A stretch of DNA of 64,000 nt from contig DDUR01000076.1 of NCBI GenBank assembly GCA_002344895.1, positions 150,611-214,610 of the forward strand. Direction: 5' to 3'. The notes under the pieces are model-generated. The model was not told where the DNA came from and searched no databases. It worked only from the letters and a program-made list of their open reading frames with translations. This document shows, one piece after another, positions 7,992-16,154 of this stretch (the stretch's first letter is position 1; each line of letters opens with the position of its first letter). This stretch comes from Ignavibacteria bacterium UBA2333 (lineage in GTDB: Bacteria; Bacteroidota; Ignavibacteria; Kapaibacteriales; Kapaibacteriaceae). Position numbers and translations under genes: made by a program.

Positions 7992-9775
7992 TGAAGACAG
8001 TTCTTGTTATCACGGTAGCACTTCTTGCTGTTATCGGAACTGCACAACAGGCTAACGCACAAACAACACCTCGTCAGGAACGTGAGGAGATCTTTCGTGC
8101 TATGGCCGACGAGATGCGCCGGAACATGATGGAGATCCAGGTAGGCGATCTTGCTCGCGCCTATCACATGACATATACGTTGACAATTCGTCGACGACTA
8201 GGTGTTCACGCTACGATGGGCAGTATTCTCGACTCGGACACTGGCACCGTGGTAACACTCTCTGTAAACGTGCGTGTAGGGACTCCGAAGTTTGACAATA
8301 CAAACTTTTTTGATGTCTCTCTGGGCTTCTTTGGATCAAGTGACGACGAAGAGTCGTTTCGAGGACGACGTATTCCGAAAGAACTTTCCTATTCATCGTT
8401 ACGACGTGAATTTTGGCTCGCAACAGATGCATCATTTAAACAAGCACTCGAAGTCTACGCAAAAAAAGAATCGGCATTAAAGAACCGCACACGTATTGAT
8501 ACAACGTGGGACTTCAGCCTGTCACTTGCCGATGAACTTGTTGATACCTCAATGGCAAAGTATCGCGCAAGTCTTGCCGAAATGCAGAGCCTGTGTACGG
8601 ATGCCAGTGCCATTTTCCGTGAAGAGCCGACGGTTCAAAACTCTCGTGTCGGCATGGAGTTTGTACCCGAGGAAACGTTTATCTACACCTCTGAAGGCAG
8701 GCGTGGTTATAAGGTCGAAACGTTTGCTGGATTTGAAGTCGTAGCAGTAGGACAGTGTCCTGACGGAATGGTTGTTGGTGGAACACATGCGTCCTACGCC
8801 CTCCATATGCACGACCTGCCCTCTCGCGATTCGCTTATCCGTGCCGCAAAGGCTGTAGCCTCAACAATTCGCGAATCGGCAACAGCACCCATCATTGAAG
8901 CATACTCCGGCCCAGTACTGTTTACCGGACAAGCAGCAGGCGAAGTTTTTGCGCAAGTCTTTGTGCCCAACCTCGTTGCACAGCGTCCCCCACTCAGCGA
9001 TGCTGGATTCTCTGCAAACGATCGATTTCTTGCCTTCCAGAACAAGATTGGTGCACGTGTCCTTCCCGAGTGGCTCAGTGTTGATGCCCTCCCGTCTCTT
9101 AAAGAGTTCGAAGGTGCTCCGGTAGCCGGCCATGTAGTGGTTGACGATGATGCATTCCCAGCCAAGGACGTAAAACTTGTCGAAAAGGGATACTTAAAGA
9201 CGCTGCTTGCCTCGCGGGTTCCAACAAAACGTATCACATCTACCAACGGTCATCAACGCGGCGGTGCGGCCATGTTCGACGTCGTAAAACTATTTACGAC
9301 CGACAAAAAACGGCAGCTTAACGACAAAACAATGAAGGCGCGCCTGCTCAAGCTCGTGAAGGATCGTGATCTTCCCTACGGAATCATCGTTCGTACGGCC
9401 CTCAATCAAAATCTTCTTATGACCGGCGTCTACGGTATCGCAGGTTCCGACTTCCCTATCCCACAAGGTGAGGGCAAGATGGGCGTGCTCGACGTCTACC
9501 GAGTCTTCCCCGATGGTAGAGAAGAACGTATTCGTGGCGTAGAAATGGCTGCCCTTGCGCCTGTCCTTTTTAAGGACATCCTTGCCGTAGGAACAACATT
9601 TTATGTCCACAATCTGCTTGCTCCTTCGGTCTCACCGTCGTTTGTGACGGGCGGCTCTCCGTATTTGATCTCAACCATGATCGTTCCCGATCTGCTCTTT
9701 GAAGACGTTGAGTTGCGGCCGTTCGATGGAGATATGCCGCGTACTCCCTATCTCACGAGTCCGCTCGCAGAATAA
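7991..9775 (+). CDS. Exported TldE/PmbA-like partner lacking the zinc motif
   Basis: A 594-residue protein with a clear signal peptide (MKTVLVITVALLAVIG, cleavage near QANAQ). It is a paralogue of the preceding gene: the same order of segments is visible, including a YSGPVLFTGQAAGEVFAQVF stretch that aligns with the partner's zinc-site region, and a C-terminal GIAGSDFPIPQGEG...GGSPYLIST ending. The HExxxH is replaced (GEVFAQ), so this subunit should not bind the catalytic zinc. That mirrors TldE in E. coli. The start overlaps the previous stop by 1 bp, indicating coupled, equal production. Its last 23 bp overlap the convergent gene at 9753. Role is inferred from family and pairing. Confidence 0.82.
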   Translation: MKTVLVITVALLAVIGTAQQANAQTTPRQEREEIFRAMADEMRRNMMEIQVGDLARAYHMTYTLTIRRRLGVHATMGSILDSDTGTVVTLSVNVRVGTPKFDNTNFFDVSLGFFGSSDDEESFRGRRIPKELSYSSLRREFWLATDASFKQALEVYAKKESALKNRTRIDTTWDFSLSLADELVDTSMAKYRASLAEMQSLCTDASAIFREEPTVQNSRVGMEFVPEETFIYTSEGRRGYKVETFAGFEVVAVGQCPDGMVVGGTHASYALHMHDLPSRDSLIRAAKAVASTIRESATAPIIEAYSGPVLFTGQAAGEVFAQVFVPNLVAQRPPLSDAGFSANDRFLAFQNKIGARVLPEWLSVDALPSLKEFEGAPVAGHVVVDDDAFPAKDVKLVEKGYLKTLLASRVPTKRITSTNGHQRGGAAMFDVVKLFTTDKKRQLNDKTMKARLLKLVKDRDLPYGIIVRTALNQNLLMTGVYGIAGSDFPIPQGEGKMGVLDVYRVFPDGREERIRGVEMAALAPVLFKDILAVGTTFYVHNLLAPSVSPSFVTGGSPYLISTMIVPDLLFEDVELRPFDGDMPRTPYLTSPLAE

Positions 9776-10448
9776 CCGTACCTGCTGGTATCACAAGTCC
9801 GTCAATGTGAACAGCCCGTCCGTCAAGAAACACTCCATGAAGATGGAGCGGTGAATTGTGATGAGTCACAACACCCGCTCCATCTTCGTCGACCACGCCA
9901 GTTATGCGAACCGTTGTCTCTACATCCTTACCACGTAGAGCATATCGCTGATGATCACCAGCCTTGATAGGCTCACCGTGTGGCCAATGAATAACGTGCC
10001 AATCAATTGTATCGGCACGTGTTTCAAAGCGCAGAAAAGATCGCGGGCGTGTAAGACCTTTACTCCGAAGCTCCTCAGCAAGCTCAACAAGGTTCATACC
10101 TCGTGACGTCGTGAGAATCGGCGTCCACACAGTAGCCTCTGTTTGTACAAGTAACGCTGCGTCAACCAACGGCGACGTAGAGTTCACGACTGTGTCGGCA
10201 GACCGACGCGATACGTGGACAGACCCATCCCATACGACAAATTCGCCTTGCAGATTGGCAACGGGACCAATGGCAAACACACCTGGGCGTTGCAGTGTAT
10301 CCAGCGTCGCAACTGCCGAAGCACGTCCTTCCTTATGAATGGCACGCATTGATCCTCGTACGGACACGCGGGCAACTTCACCGGATGTCACCACAAAGGA
10401 TGACATTAGGAGAAGTACGTGGAAAGGGGCAAAGGGGGCCATCGACAT
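9753..10448 (-). CDS. Acetolactate-decarboxylase-like exported protein
   Basis: A 231-residue protein with a short hydrophobic N-terminus that may act as a signal peptide. Two segments resemble alpha-acetolactate decarboxylase (BudA/AlsD): GVFAIGPVANLQGEFVVWDG, matching the family's GxFxxxxxxxLxGE..xxDG region, and a C-terminal HLHGVFLDGRAVHIDG with His at about 202, 204 and 214, the spacing expected for the metal ligands. BudA enzymes are cytoplasmic or secreted and make acetoin; this one follows a TonB receptor and is probably periplasmic, so its task may be different. The ATG overlaps the receptor stop by 1 bp (TAATG). The 3' end overlaps the TldE-like gene by 23 bp. A GGGGC doublet encodes APFAPF at residues 4-9. 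Confidence 0.55.
   Translation of the reverse strand: MSMAPFAPFHVLLLMSSFVVTSGEVARVSVRGSMRAIHKEGRASAVATLDTLQRPGVFAIGPVANLQGEFVVWDGSVHVSRRSADTVVNSTSPLVDAALLVQTEATVWTPILTTSRGMNLVELAEELRSKGLTRPRSFLRFETRADTIDWHVIHWPHGEPIKAGDHQRYALRGKDVETTVRITGVVDEDGAGVVTHHNSPLHLHGVFLDGRAVHIDGLVIPAGTVILRADS
10424..10439 (+). repeat. GGGGC doublet, copy 4
   Basis: AAGGGGCAAAGGGGGC on the + strand, at the very start of the - strand gene 9753-10448, encoding A-P-F-A-P-F. Confidence 0.75.
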
Positions 10449-12646
10449 TACTCCAACGTATAACGAATGCCAACATAAACAATGCGACTATCTAGTGGCC
10501 CCCATGAAAGTGACCCGTCAAAAAACGGCCCAGTTGGCGCATCGGCAGCAATCACGGGATCCTGCTGAATAAAGTCAAACAGGTTCTCTGTTCCAACGTA
10601 GAGGTCAATCTCACCAAAGCGTTTTGTTATCTGACCATTTACGCGCCAAAACGAAGGAAACGTTTCTCCGCGACGATACTGCTCTGGATTCGCGGCAGTT
10701 GAAGGAAGACGACCGCTACCATTCCATGATACGGTGAGATCAAACTGCCACTCTTCACCCACAGTGGCATATGATGCTGTTGTGAGCACACGGTGTGGAC
10801 TGAACATCGGACGTTGCCGGAACTGACCATCGTACAGACTCTGAACGTCGACGTAGCGCCAGGCAACCTGGAGTTGAAGACGTTCTACTGGTGAGAACAG
10901 CAGCTGCGCCATAACACTTGTTGAGAATCCGCCATCACTTAGGTTCGATATCCGTACGTCACGAACACTGGCATCGTAATCAACAACAACCTGGCGTTGA
11001 AACTCCGTTCTATACACTTCCACATCAAACGTGAATGGCCGTTCGTAGAACTCCAGATACTGCGTGATGGATATTCCATAATTCCATGAGTCTTCAGGGC
11101 GCACCACGGAATCCATAACAATGGATCGAGCATTAACGAAGGCCGACATGTTTTCGACGATCATAGCGGGGACACGCCAGCCACGTCCAGCTGAAAGTCG
11201 AATGTTTGTAGACTCTGTTGCCGTCCACTTTGTGTGAATACGTGGAACAACACGTGTCCCGTAGAGATTATGGGCATCAACCCGTAATCCGGCTACAACG
11301 GTTACAAGTGGGATCGGCTCGATTGTGAGTTCGGCGAATGCACCACCTTCGTGCTCCTGACGGATGTATCGGACAGTATCAACACCTTCGTTGACATCGT
11401 CAAACATATAGCTAAATCCAGCGACAAGTTTAACGTCTTCGCCGAGTGGAATTGCCGATACAAGCCGAGAATTCACCGTTGTTTGTTTTCCGAACAAGTC
11501 ACGACTTCCAATCTTCGTTTGTTGTTCATGTCCGGATGCGCCAATCACGAGTGAGATACTTGAACCTTCACCGAGATCACTGAACACGTCAAGCAGTCCG
11601 AGTTTTACGAATCCCTCAAGCCGTTTGATGTCGTTGGTAATCCGAAACAGAGAAACACCGTGTTGGGAGTGGTCATTCGACCGTTGGCCACCCGAATACG
11701 AGTCGAGGAAACCGCGAACAAAGACCTGCCATTCGATTTCGTCGTCCGAATAAAACCAGCGGTGTGCTGCATTAATCTGATCAAACGTCGATAGGTCATC
11801 AAAACCATCATTGTTGTTATCGGGTGCGTGGGGCAACCTACGACCGTGCAGATACGTCATCGTTGAAAGTTCATCGGTAACCTGCTGTGCGCCATAGATG
11901 TTGAGTTCCATTCTCGACATCGTGTTTCCGTAGGCATTCACGAAGAGTCGTGGAGATGTACGAGGGTCATGGAAACACAGATTAATCATACCGGTCATGG
12001 CCTCGTGACCATTCGTCACGGTGGCAGGACCCTTGGCGATACTGATTTCACCCAGGAAAGGTCCAGGTACGTGTTCCAGGCCGAACGGAAGTTCCATGGA
12101 TCGAATCATTGGAACAGCTTCCGTGAGCATCTGTGTATACGTTCCACGGAGTCCGAGCAATTGAATCTGTCGAGCTCCTGTAACGGCGTCACTAAACGTC
12201 ACCTCAACACTCGGATTCTTCTCGAAGGATTCAGCAAGTGAACAACATGCAGCCTTCATGAGATCCTTGCGTGTAATGACCTCTGTTTTCTGTGTTGCAC
12301 GAGAAATAGTCGGCTGGTCACCAACAACGTCAACAACGTCCGTTTCGGACGTCAACGGTTCGAGAATAATGATGATTCCATCGGCTGGTTGAACGATCAT
12401 CGTATCACGATAACCGATGGCCGAAATCAACAACGTATCGGTCGTCGTTGGACGTGCAATACTGAACGTGCCGTCGGCTCGTGTGAGCGCACCCAGCGTC
12501 GTTGATTTCCAGAGGAGGCGTACTCCTTCAAGAGGGGCAGAACTTCCATCGAGGTCACGACCGGTAATACGTCCGGTCATCGTCTGTGCTACGGCTGTCG
12601 TCACCAGAAACGGCAGGACAACCACAATCACTATGGTTTTTAACAT
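10448..12646 (-). CDS. TonB-dependent outer-membrane receptor
   Basis: A 732-residue receptor. Order of parts: signal peptide (1-21, ending AVAQ), a carboxypeptidase-regulatory-like beta sandwich (about 22-100: GRITGRDLDGSSAPLEGVRL, TRADGTFSI), the plug (about 115-230, with QLLGLRGTYTQML and GPATVTNGHEAMTG), then a 22-strand-type barrel rich in alternating aromatic residues and ending SRIVYVGIRYTLE with a C-terminal aromatic-rich strand. The plug holds an unusual CC pair (KAACCSLAESFE). Such receptors import ligands by TonB energy; the CC pair and the neighbouring Cys-rich protein hint at a metal or metal complex, which is inference. The gene follows 12711-13097 and is coupled to the acetolactate-decarboxylase-like gene. 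Confidence 0.9.
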   Translation of the reverse strand: MLKTIVIVVVLPFLVTTAVAQTMTGRITGRDLDGSSAPLEGVRLLWKSTTLGALTRADGTFSIARPTTTDTLLISAIGYRDTMIVQPADGIIIILEPLTSETDVVDVVGDQPTISRATQKTEVITRKDLMKAACCSLAESFEKNPSVEVTFSDAVTGARQIQLLGLRGTYTQMLTEAVPMIRSMELPFGLEHVPGPFLGEISIAKGPATVTNGHEAMTGMINLCFHDPRTSPRLFVNAYGNTMSRMELNIYGAQQVTDELSTMTYLHGRRLPHAPDNNNDGFDDLSTFDQINAAHRWFYSDDEIEWQVFVRGFLDSYSGGQRSNDHSQHGVSLFRITNDIKRLEGFVKLGLLDVFSDLGEGSSISLVIGASGHEQQTKIGSRDLFGKQTTVNSRLVSAIPLGEDVKLVAGFSYMFDDVNEGVDTVRYIRQEHEGGAFAELTIEPIPLVTVVAGLRVDAHNLYGTRVVPRIHTKWTATESTNIRLSAGRGWRVPAMIVENMSAFVNARSIVMDSVVRPEDSWNYGISITQYLEFYERPFTFDVEVYRTEFQRQVVVDYDASVRDVRISNLSDGGFSTSVMAQLLFSPVERLQLQVAWRYVDVQSLYDGQFRQRPMFSPHRVLTTASYATVGEEWQFDLTVSWNGSGRLPSTAANPEQYRRGETFPSFWRVNGQITKRFGEIDLYVGTENLFDFIQQDPVIAADAPTGPFFDGSLSWGPLDSRIVYVGIRYTLE

Positions 12647-12710
12647 GGTCTTCGGAAAACGTCCAACAAGGCATCGTTTGGTGGCGATACCAGCGAGTGT
12701 CAGACGTCTC

Positions 12711-13097
12711 CTAGATCAGAAGGACGCACAATAGGGAACAATCAGGGGGACCGATATCGGGAGGTGCGGCGCAACGCTCAACGCGCGACACCAACTCAAT
12801 TCTAGCCGGAAGTATGTCAACACCGTCAACAAAGAGATCCGAAGCCGACACAACGGGAATGTCCGATGAACCTGGTGACACGTAGTCTGTGTCAAGAGCG
12901 CGAATTGTCACCTTATCGTCGCAGCAGGGTTCTCCTTCATCAGACGATGTCTCGACGTCTCCACAGCATTCAAGCGGTGGACAGCGACTCTCTGTTGGTT
13001 CGCCGCCACAGAGATGCACAAGTGACGGCACAGCTGTCCCGGCTGTAAGGAACAGCACGGACAGTAGCATCGTCAGGAGTGATCTGCGGGCAGACAT
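12711..13097 (-). CDS. Small Cys-rich exported protein, HYC_CC_PP-like
   Basis: A 128-residue protein with a signal peptide (MSARRSLLTMLLSVLFLTAG). The mature part carries HLC, two separate CC pairs (ECCGD, PCCDD) and a C-terminal CAAPPDIGPP motif followed by two more Cys. This pattern of H-x-C, CC and PP resembles the HYC_CC_PP family of small exported proteins of Bacteroidota, which are found near TonB receptors; I make this link from motif memory, not a search. It probably binds a metal ion or forms disulfides in the periplasm. It is the first gene of the three-gene - strand set ending at 9753 and is 64 bp upstream of the receptor. No Shine-Dalgarno site is evident. Confidence 0.65.
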   Translation of the reverse strand: MSARRSLLTMLLSVLFLTAGTAVPSLVHLCGGEPTESRCPPLECCGDVETSSDEGEPCCDDKVTIRALDTDYVSPGSSDIPVVSASDLFVDGVDILPARIELVSRVERCAAPPDIGPPDCSLLCVLLI

Positions 13098-13206
13098 TTC
13101 GAGATTTGTTCGAGAAATGTGGAAAACATCTTTTGCGAGAACGTGTCGACGTTCCGCTCGAAATTGTAGTTTGGATCAACGGATGGTCCGAAAACAGGAG
13201 GGTTCG

Positions 13207-13440
13207 ATGGACATCATCAAACACTACAGCAACGGCGAGGTCACTATCGTCTGGAAGCCCGACCTCTGCATTCACTCAGCAAATTGCTTTCGGAATCTAC
13301 CGGAAGTCTTCGATCCGCGGGTAAAACCGTGGATCCAACCCGAAAACGCCGATTCCGAGCGCATCATAGCCGTCGTCCGGGCCTGCCCGAGCGGAGCGCT
13401 GAGCCTCGGCGAAAATACGACAACAGAGCCTTCAGTGTAA
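13207..13440 (+). CDS. YjdI-type (4Fe-4S) mono-cluster protein
   Basis: A 77-residue protein of the Fer4_19 (YjdI) family. The Cys pattern DLCIHSANCFRNLPEVF followed by a later RACPSGALS gives three clear ligands in positions typical of the family, as does the WI-x-P (PWIQPENA) segment between them. Members are presumed electron-transfer or cluster-binding proteins, with no defined pathway. The start at 13207 is chosen because AGGAGG lies 5 bp upstream, one of the best ribosome-binding sites in this window; the longer open frame upstream overlaps the divergent Cys-rich protein gene and is not credible. It stands alone between divergent and downstream genes. Confidence 0.85.
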   Translation: MDIIKHYSNGEVTIVWKPDLCIHSANCFRNLPEVFDPRVKPWIQPENADSERIIAVVRACPSGALSLGENTTTEPSV

Positions 13441-13499
13441 CGTTTTCGTCGTATCGTCGTCATATCGTTGTCTCCCGCCATCTGACGGGTGGATTTTCG

Positions 13500-13507
13500 T
13501 ATCTTTG
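13500..13507 (+). promoter_or_regulatory. Possible -7 element close to a start codon
   Basis: TATCTTTG matches TAnnTTTG and ends 9 bp before the ATG at 13517, implying a very short or absent leader. No -33 box at the usual spacing. Confidence 0.35.
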
Positions 13508-13516
13508 ACCGCTGAC

Positions 13517-13939
13517 ATGCGCCGCAGTTTTATCATCGGACTCGCTCTTCTCGTCACTACCGTGACGGCCTTAGCCGTACAGGTGACGTTACAGTACTTC
13601 CAGGCACGCTCCATGGCGAATGGAGTGCTTGTTGAATGGAAGTCTACGGCAGAAGAACAAGTTGTATCGTACGACGTTGAGCGCGCTGGCTCCGATCAAG
13701 TCTATCGCCATGTTGCAACCATTTCGGCCAAGGGTTCTCACCAGAGTTATTCGTATACAGACGAAGAGGCGATTGGTAAACGAGACGGCGATCCATCAAT
13801 GGCGCGCACGTATTTTACGTATCGCCTGAAGATTAACCATGCCGACCGCTCCGTCGCCTACTCAAATACGACGGGTGTCACACACAACGTCAGCGGCCTT
13901 CGGAAAACATGGGGAATGATCAAGGAAATGTTCCGCTGA
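13517..13939 (+). CDS. Small exported protein with fibronectin-III-like domain
   Basis: A 140-residue protein with a signal peptide (MRRSFIIGLALLVTTVTALA). The rest resembles one fibronectin type III-like beta sandwich: a GVLVEWKST strand pair, SYDVERAGSD, a YSYTDEEA turn and YFTYRLKINHADRSVAYSN. This arrangement is common in secreted proteins of the group, usually next to a sorting domain, but no sorting domain is seen here. The ATG at 13517 is preferred to a TTG 12 bp upstream. The 3' end overlaps the metalloprotease gene by 31 bp, so the two are probably co-expressed. Function unknown. Confidence 0.7.
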   Translation: MRRSFIIGLALLVTTVTALAVQVTLQYFQARSMANGVLVEWKSTAEEQVVSYDVERAGSDQVYRHVATISAKGSHQSYSYTDEEAIGKRDGDPSMARTYFTYRLKINHADRSVAYSNTTGVTHNVSGLRKTWGMIKEMFR

Positions 13940-15552
13940 TTCACCTACAGCGGTTTTCCCTCGCCATATTCACGCTTTGTGCCGTGACACTCGCTGCCCA
14001 TGATGGGCAGCACCTACGCTGCGGTCTTTTTGACTCCGACCTCTCTGAACGTCTGGCTTCACTTGCTGATGGACGTGTTGCCAGCCGGCCCCTTTTGCCC
14101 CTTACCTATCCTTCACCGAGTGGACGATTTCTGATTCACTATACGGTTGAAGGTCCAGATGCCGTTCCCACAGTTGATCGTGATGGCTCTGGAATTCCTG
14201 ACTACGTTGAAGACTGCGGGCAGTACCTTGACCATGCCTGGCGTGCTGAAATTGATACGATGGGATATTCGATACCGCCAACCGATGGAGACGAAGGCGG
14301 CAGCTCAGCGATCGACTGTTACCTGCGTGATCTGAGTAAGGCTGGATCAACAGGAAGTGGTCAATATGGCGTTACGCGGCCATCTAAGCGGTTAACGCAG
14401 GTGCAACCAGAGCGCTACACGACGTGGATGGAGATCGACAATGACTTTTCTCCTGATGATCGTAACGTGGCAGGTCAACCAGTCTTTGCAACCTTTGGTA
14501 TCGAAGCTCTTCGAGTAACAACGGCTCATGAACTTCATCACGTAATCCAGCTGGGTTCGTACGGGTTAACGACTCTTCAGCAAATGGTCTACGAGTTTAC
14601 GGCAACGTGGATGGAGATCCGCGTGCATCCTGACGTTCGTGATTGGGCTGCCTACACCTCGCAGTTGTTACAATCGCCGGAGCGATGGGCATTTAGTGAT
14701 CCTCAGCCCTCAAACGGATATATGTGGGCCTGGTACGGTGCCGCATTGTATCGCAGGAGTGGAGATGCCATACTTCGTCGGACCTGGGAACGCATCCGTG
14801 AAAACGAGCGGCCATTTGAAGCACTTGTGAATGCTTGTCTTGATAATTCAACTCCACTCCATACGATGTTTTGTGACGATCTCCCGGAGCTGTATCGAAC
14901 GGGATCACGTGGGGCAGACAATACATTGATGGCGGGGGCCGATTCTCTCCCGGAGATTCGGTTGACGGTTGATGAGGCCGCTGCCCCCCCTGCTCTTTCT
15001 GCCAGTGGTGATCTGAGATCATTTGAAACTCGCGCATTCCGATTCAGCGTACCATCTATCGTTTCACCTACTGAGCCAATCTCTCTCGGTGTTGTCCTCA
15101 CCTGGCCCTCAATTGCCGATATGACAAACGCTACAGGCGCGCGGCGAACATTTACGGTAACGTTGTTCGACACACAGAATGATGGAGCGAATCCGATTGA
15201 TGGTTCGTTGTGGAGTATTCGTGTTGAACCCGACGACATTTGTTATCAACTTGTTGGCGTCAACACCACACGGATATCTGGACCCTATCCGCATCCCGTT
15301 GTGCTGGACGAACAAGAACGTTTACATGTCCCCGTACGCCAGGCCGTACCTGGTGATGTTGCTACCATCACGGTCTTCACTCCCTCCATGATAGCCGTAG
15401 AGACGTCCACAGTTACCGTGAGCCTTGATGGACCTCGAATTGTTGCTACGTGGCCGATTCCTGCAACATTATCGGCGGGGATTCACCTGCTTCAAGTTGA
15501 CTGTGCCGGCATGACTACTTTGCACAAAATCGTTGTGCGCCGAACACGATGA
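13909..15552 (+). CDS. Secreted metalloprotease, MXAN_6640-like
   Basis: A 547-residue protein. After a hydrophobic N-terminal segment (about 14-31, probable signal peptide) come features of the MXAN_6640 family of putative metalloproteases: RFLIHYTVEGPDAVP, the DRDGSGIPDYVE run, GSGQYG, and the zinc-binding helix TTAHELHHVIQ (HELHH at 207-211), followed by a W-rich region with a plausible downstream ligand Glu (TATWMEIRV). The C-terminal ~180 residues are beta-rich and may be a sorting or carbohydrate-binding part. It starts inside the preceding gene and shares an ATGA with the ABC ATPase gene. A GGGGC doublet (14088-14103) encodes RPLLPL. Protease activity is inferred from HExxH. Confidence 0.75.
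   Translation: MGNDQGNVPLIHLQRFSLAIFTLCAVTLAAHDGQHLRCGLFDSDLSERLASLADGRVASRPLLPLTYPSPSGRFLIHYTVEGPDAVPTVDRDGSGIPDYVEDCGQYLDHAWRAEIDTMGYSIPPTDGDEGGSSAIDCYLRDLSKAGSTGSGQYGVTRPSKRLTQVQPERYTTWMEIDNDFSPDDRNVAGQPVFATFGIEALRVTTAHELHHVIQLGSYGLTTLQQMVYEFTATWMEIRVHPDVRDWAAYTSQLLQSPERWAFSDPQPSNGYMWAWYGAALYRRSGDAILRRTWERIRENERPFEALVNACLDNSTPLHTMFCDDLPELYRTGSRGADNTLMAGADSLPEIRLTVDEAAAPPALSASGDLRSFETRAFRFSVPSIVSPTEPISLGVVLTWPSIADMTNATGARRTFTVTLFDTQNDGANPIDGSLWSIRVEPDDICYQLVGVNTTRISGPYPHPVVLDEQERLHVPVRQAVPGDVATITVFTPSMIAVETSTVTVSLDGPRIVATWPIPATLSAGIHLLQVDCAGMTTLHKIVVRRTR
14088..14103 (-). repeat. GGGGC doublet, copy 5
   Basis: AAGGGGCAAAAGGGGC on the - strand, the same 16-mer as copy 1, encoding R-P-L-L-P-L here (another frame). 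Confidence 0.8.
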
Positions 15553-16151
15553 TTTGTTTGACGATTGACAAGGTTGGCCGGACGTTTCAGGACAGACGTG
15601 TGCTGAGAGGCATCTCTGCGGAGATTCAGTCCGGTGATGTCGTTGGTGTGATCGGACCGAACGGCAGTGGGAAAACGACACTCGTGCGGATCATTGCGGG
15701 ACTCTTACGTCCGGATACGGGATCCGTCACACTGCGTATCGACGATGCGACTATAGAACAACGTCGTTTTAAGGTCGGACTTGTCGCGCCATGGCTACAC
15801 ATCTACGACGAATTCACTCCAACAGAACTACTTGACCTTAGCTGCAAACTGCGAGGAGAGGCCGTACGATCACATGATGTACTGTCGACGGTTGGATTGC
15901 ATGACCGCGGACACGACATTGTCCGAACATTCTCTAGTGGTATGCGACAACGCGTGATGATTGCCCTTGCCATTCATCACAGTCCACCGCTGCTGATTCT
16001 TGATGAACCGAGTGTAACGTTAGACTCGGCCGGACGTGAGCTGGTACGATCCGTTGTTGCTGAGCATAGCAAACGTGGTGGAGTTGTCATCCTTGCGACC
16101 AATGATGACGTTGAACGTGCATATTGCACAACGTTTCTTTCCGTTGAGTAA
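15549..16151 (+). CDS. ABC transporter ATP-binding protein, CcmA-like
   Basis: A 200-residue ATPase with Walker A GPNGSGKTT (36-44), signature FSSGMRQRV, Walker B LLILDEPSVTLD, and a His-loop region ending in LATND. Segments such as LVAPWLHIYDEFTPTELL recall the CcmA-like heme-exporter ATPases of this group, but the gene has no ccmB or ccmC beside it, so the transported compound is open. It is a single small domain; a separate membrane partner must exist elsewhere. It is translationally coupled to the metalloprotease (ATGA overlap) and 3 bp before the lytic transglycosylase gene. The short C-terminus (FLSVE) is normal for such subunits. Confidence 0.85.
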   Translation: MICLTIDKVGRTFQDRRVLRGISAEIQSGDVVGVIGPNGSGKTTLVRIIAGLLRPDTGSVTLRIDDATIEQRRFKVGLVAPWLHIYDEFTPTELLDLSCKLRGEAVRSHDVLSTVGLHDRGHDIVRTFSSGMRQRVMIALAIHHSPPLLILDEPSVTLDSAGRELVRSVVAEHSKRGGVVILATNDDVERAYCTTFLSVE

Positions 16152-16154
16152 CAC

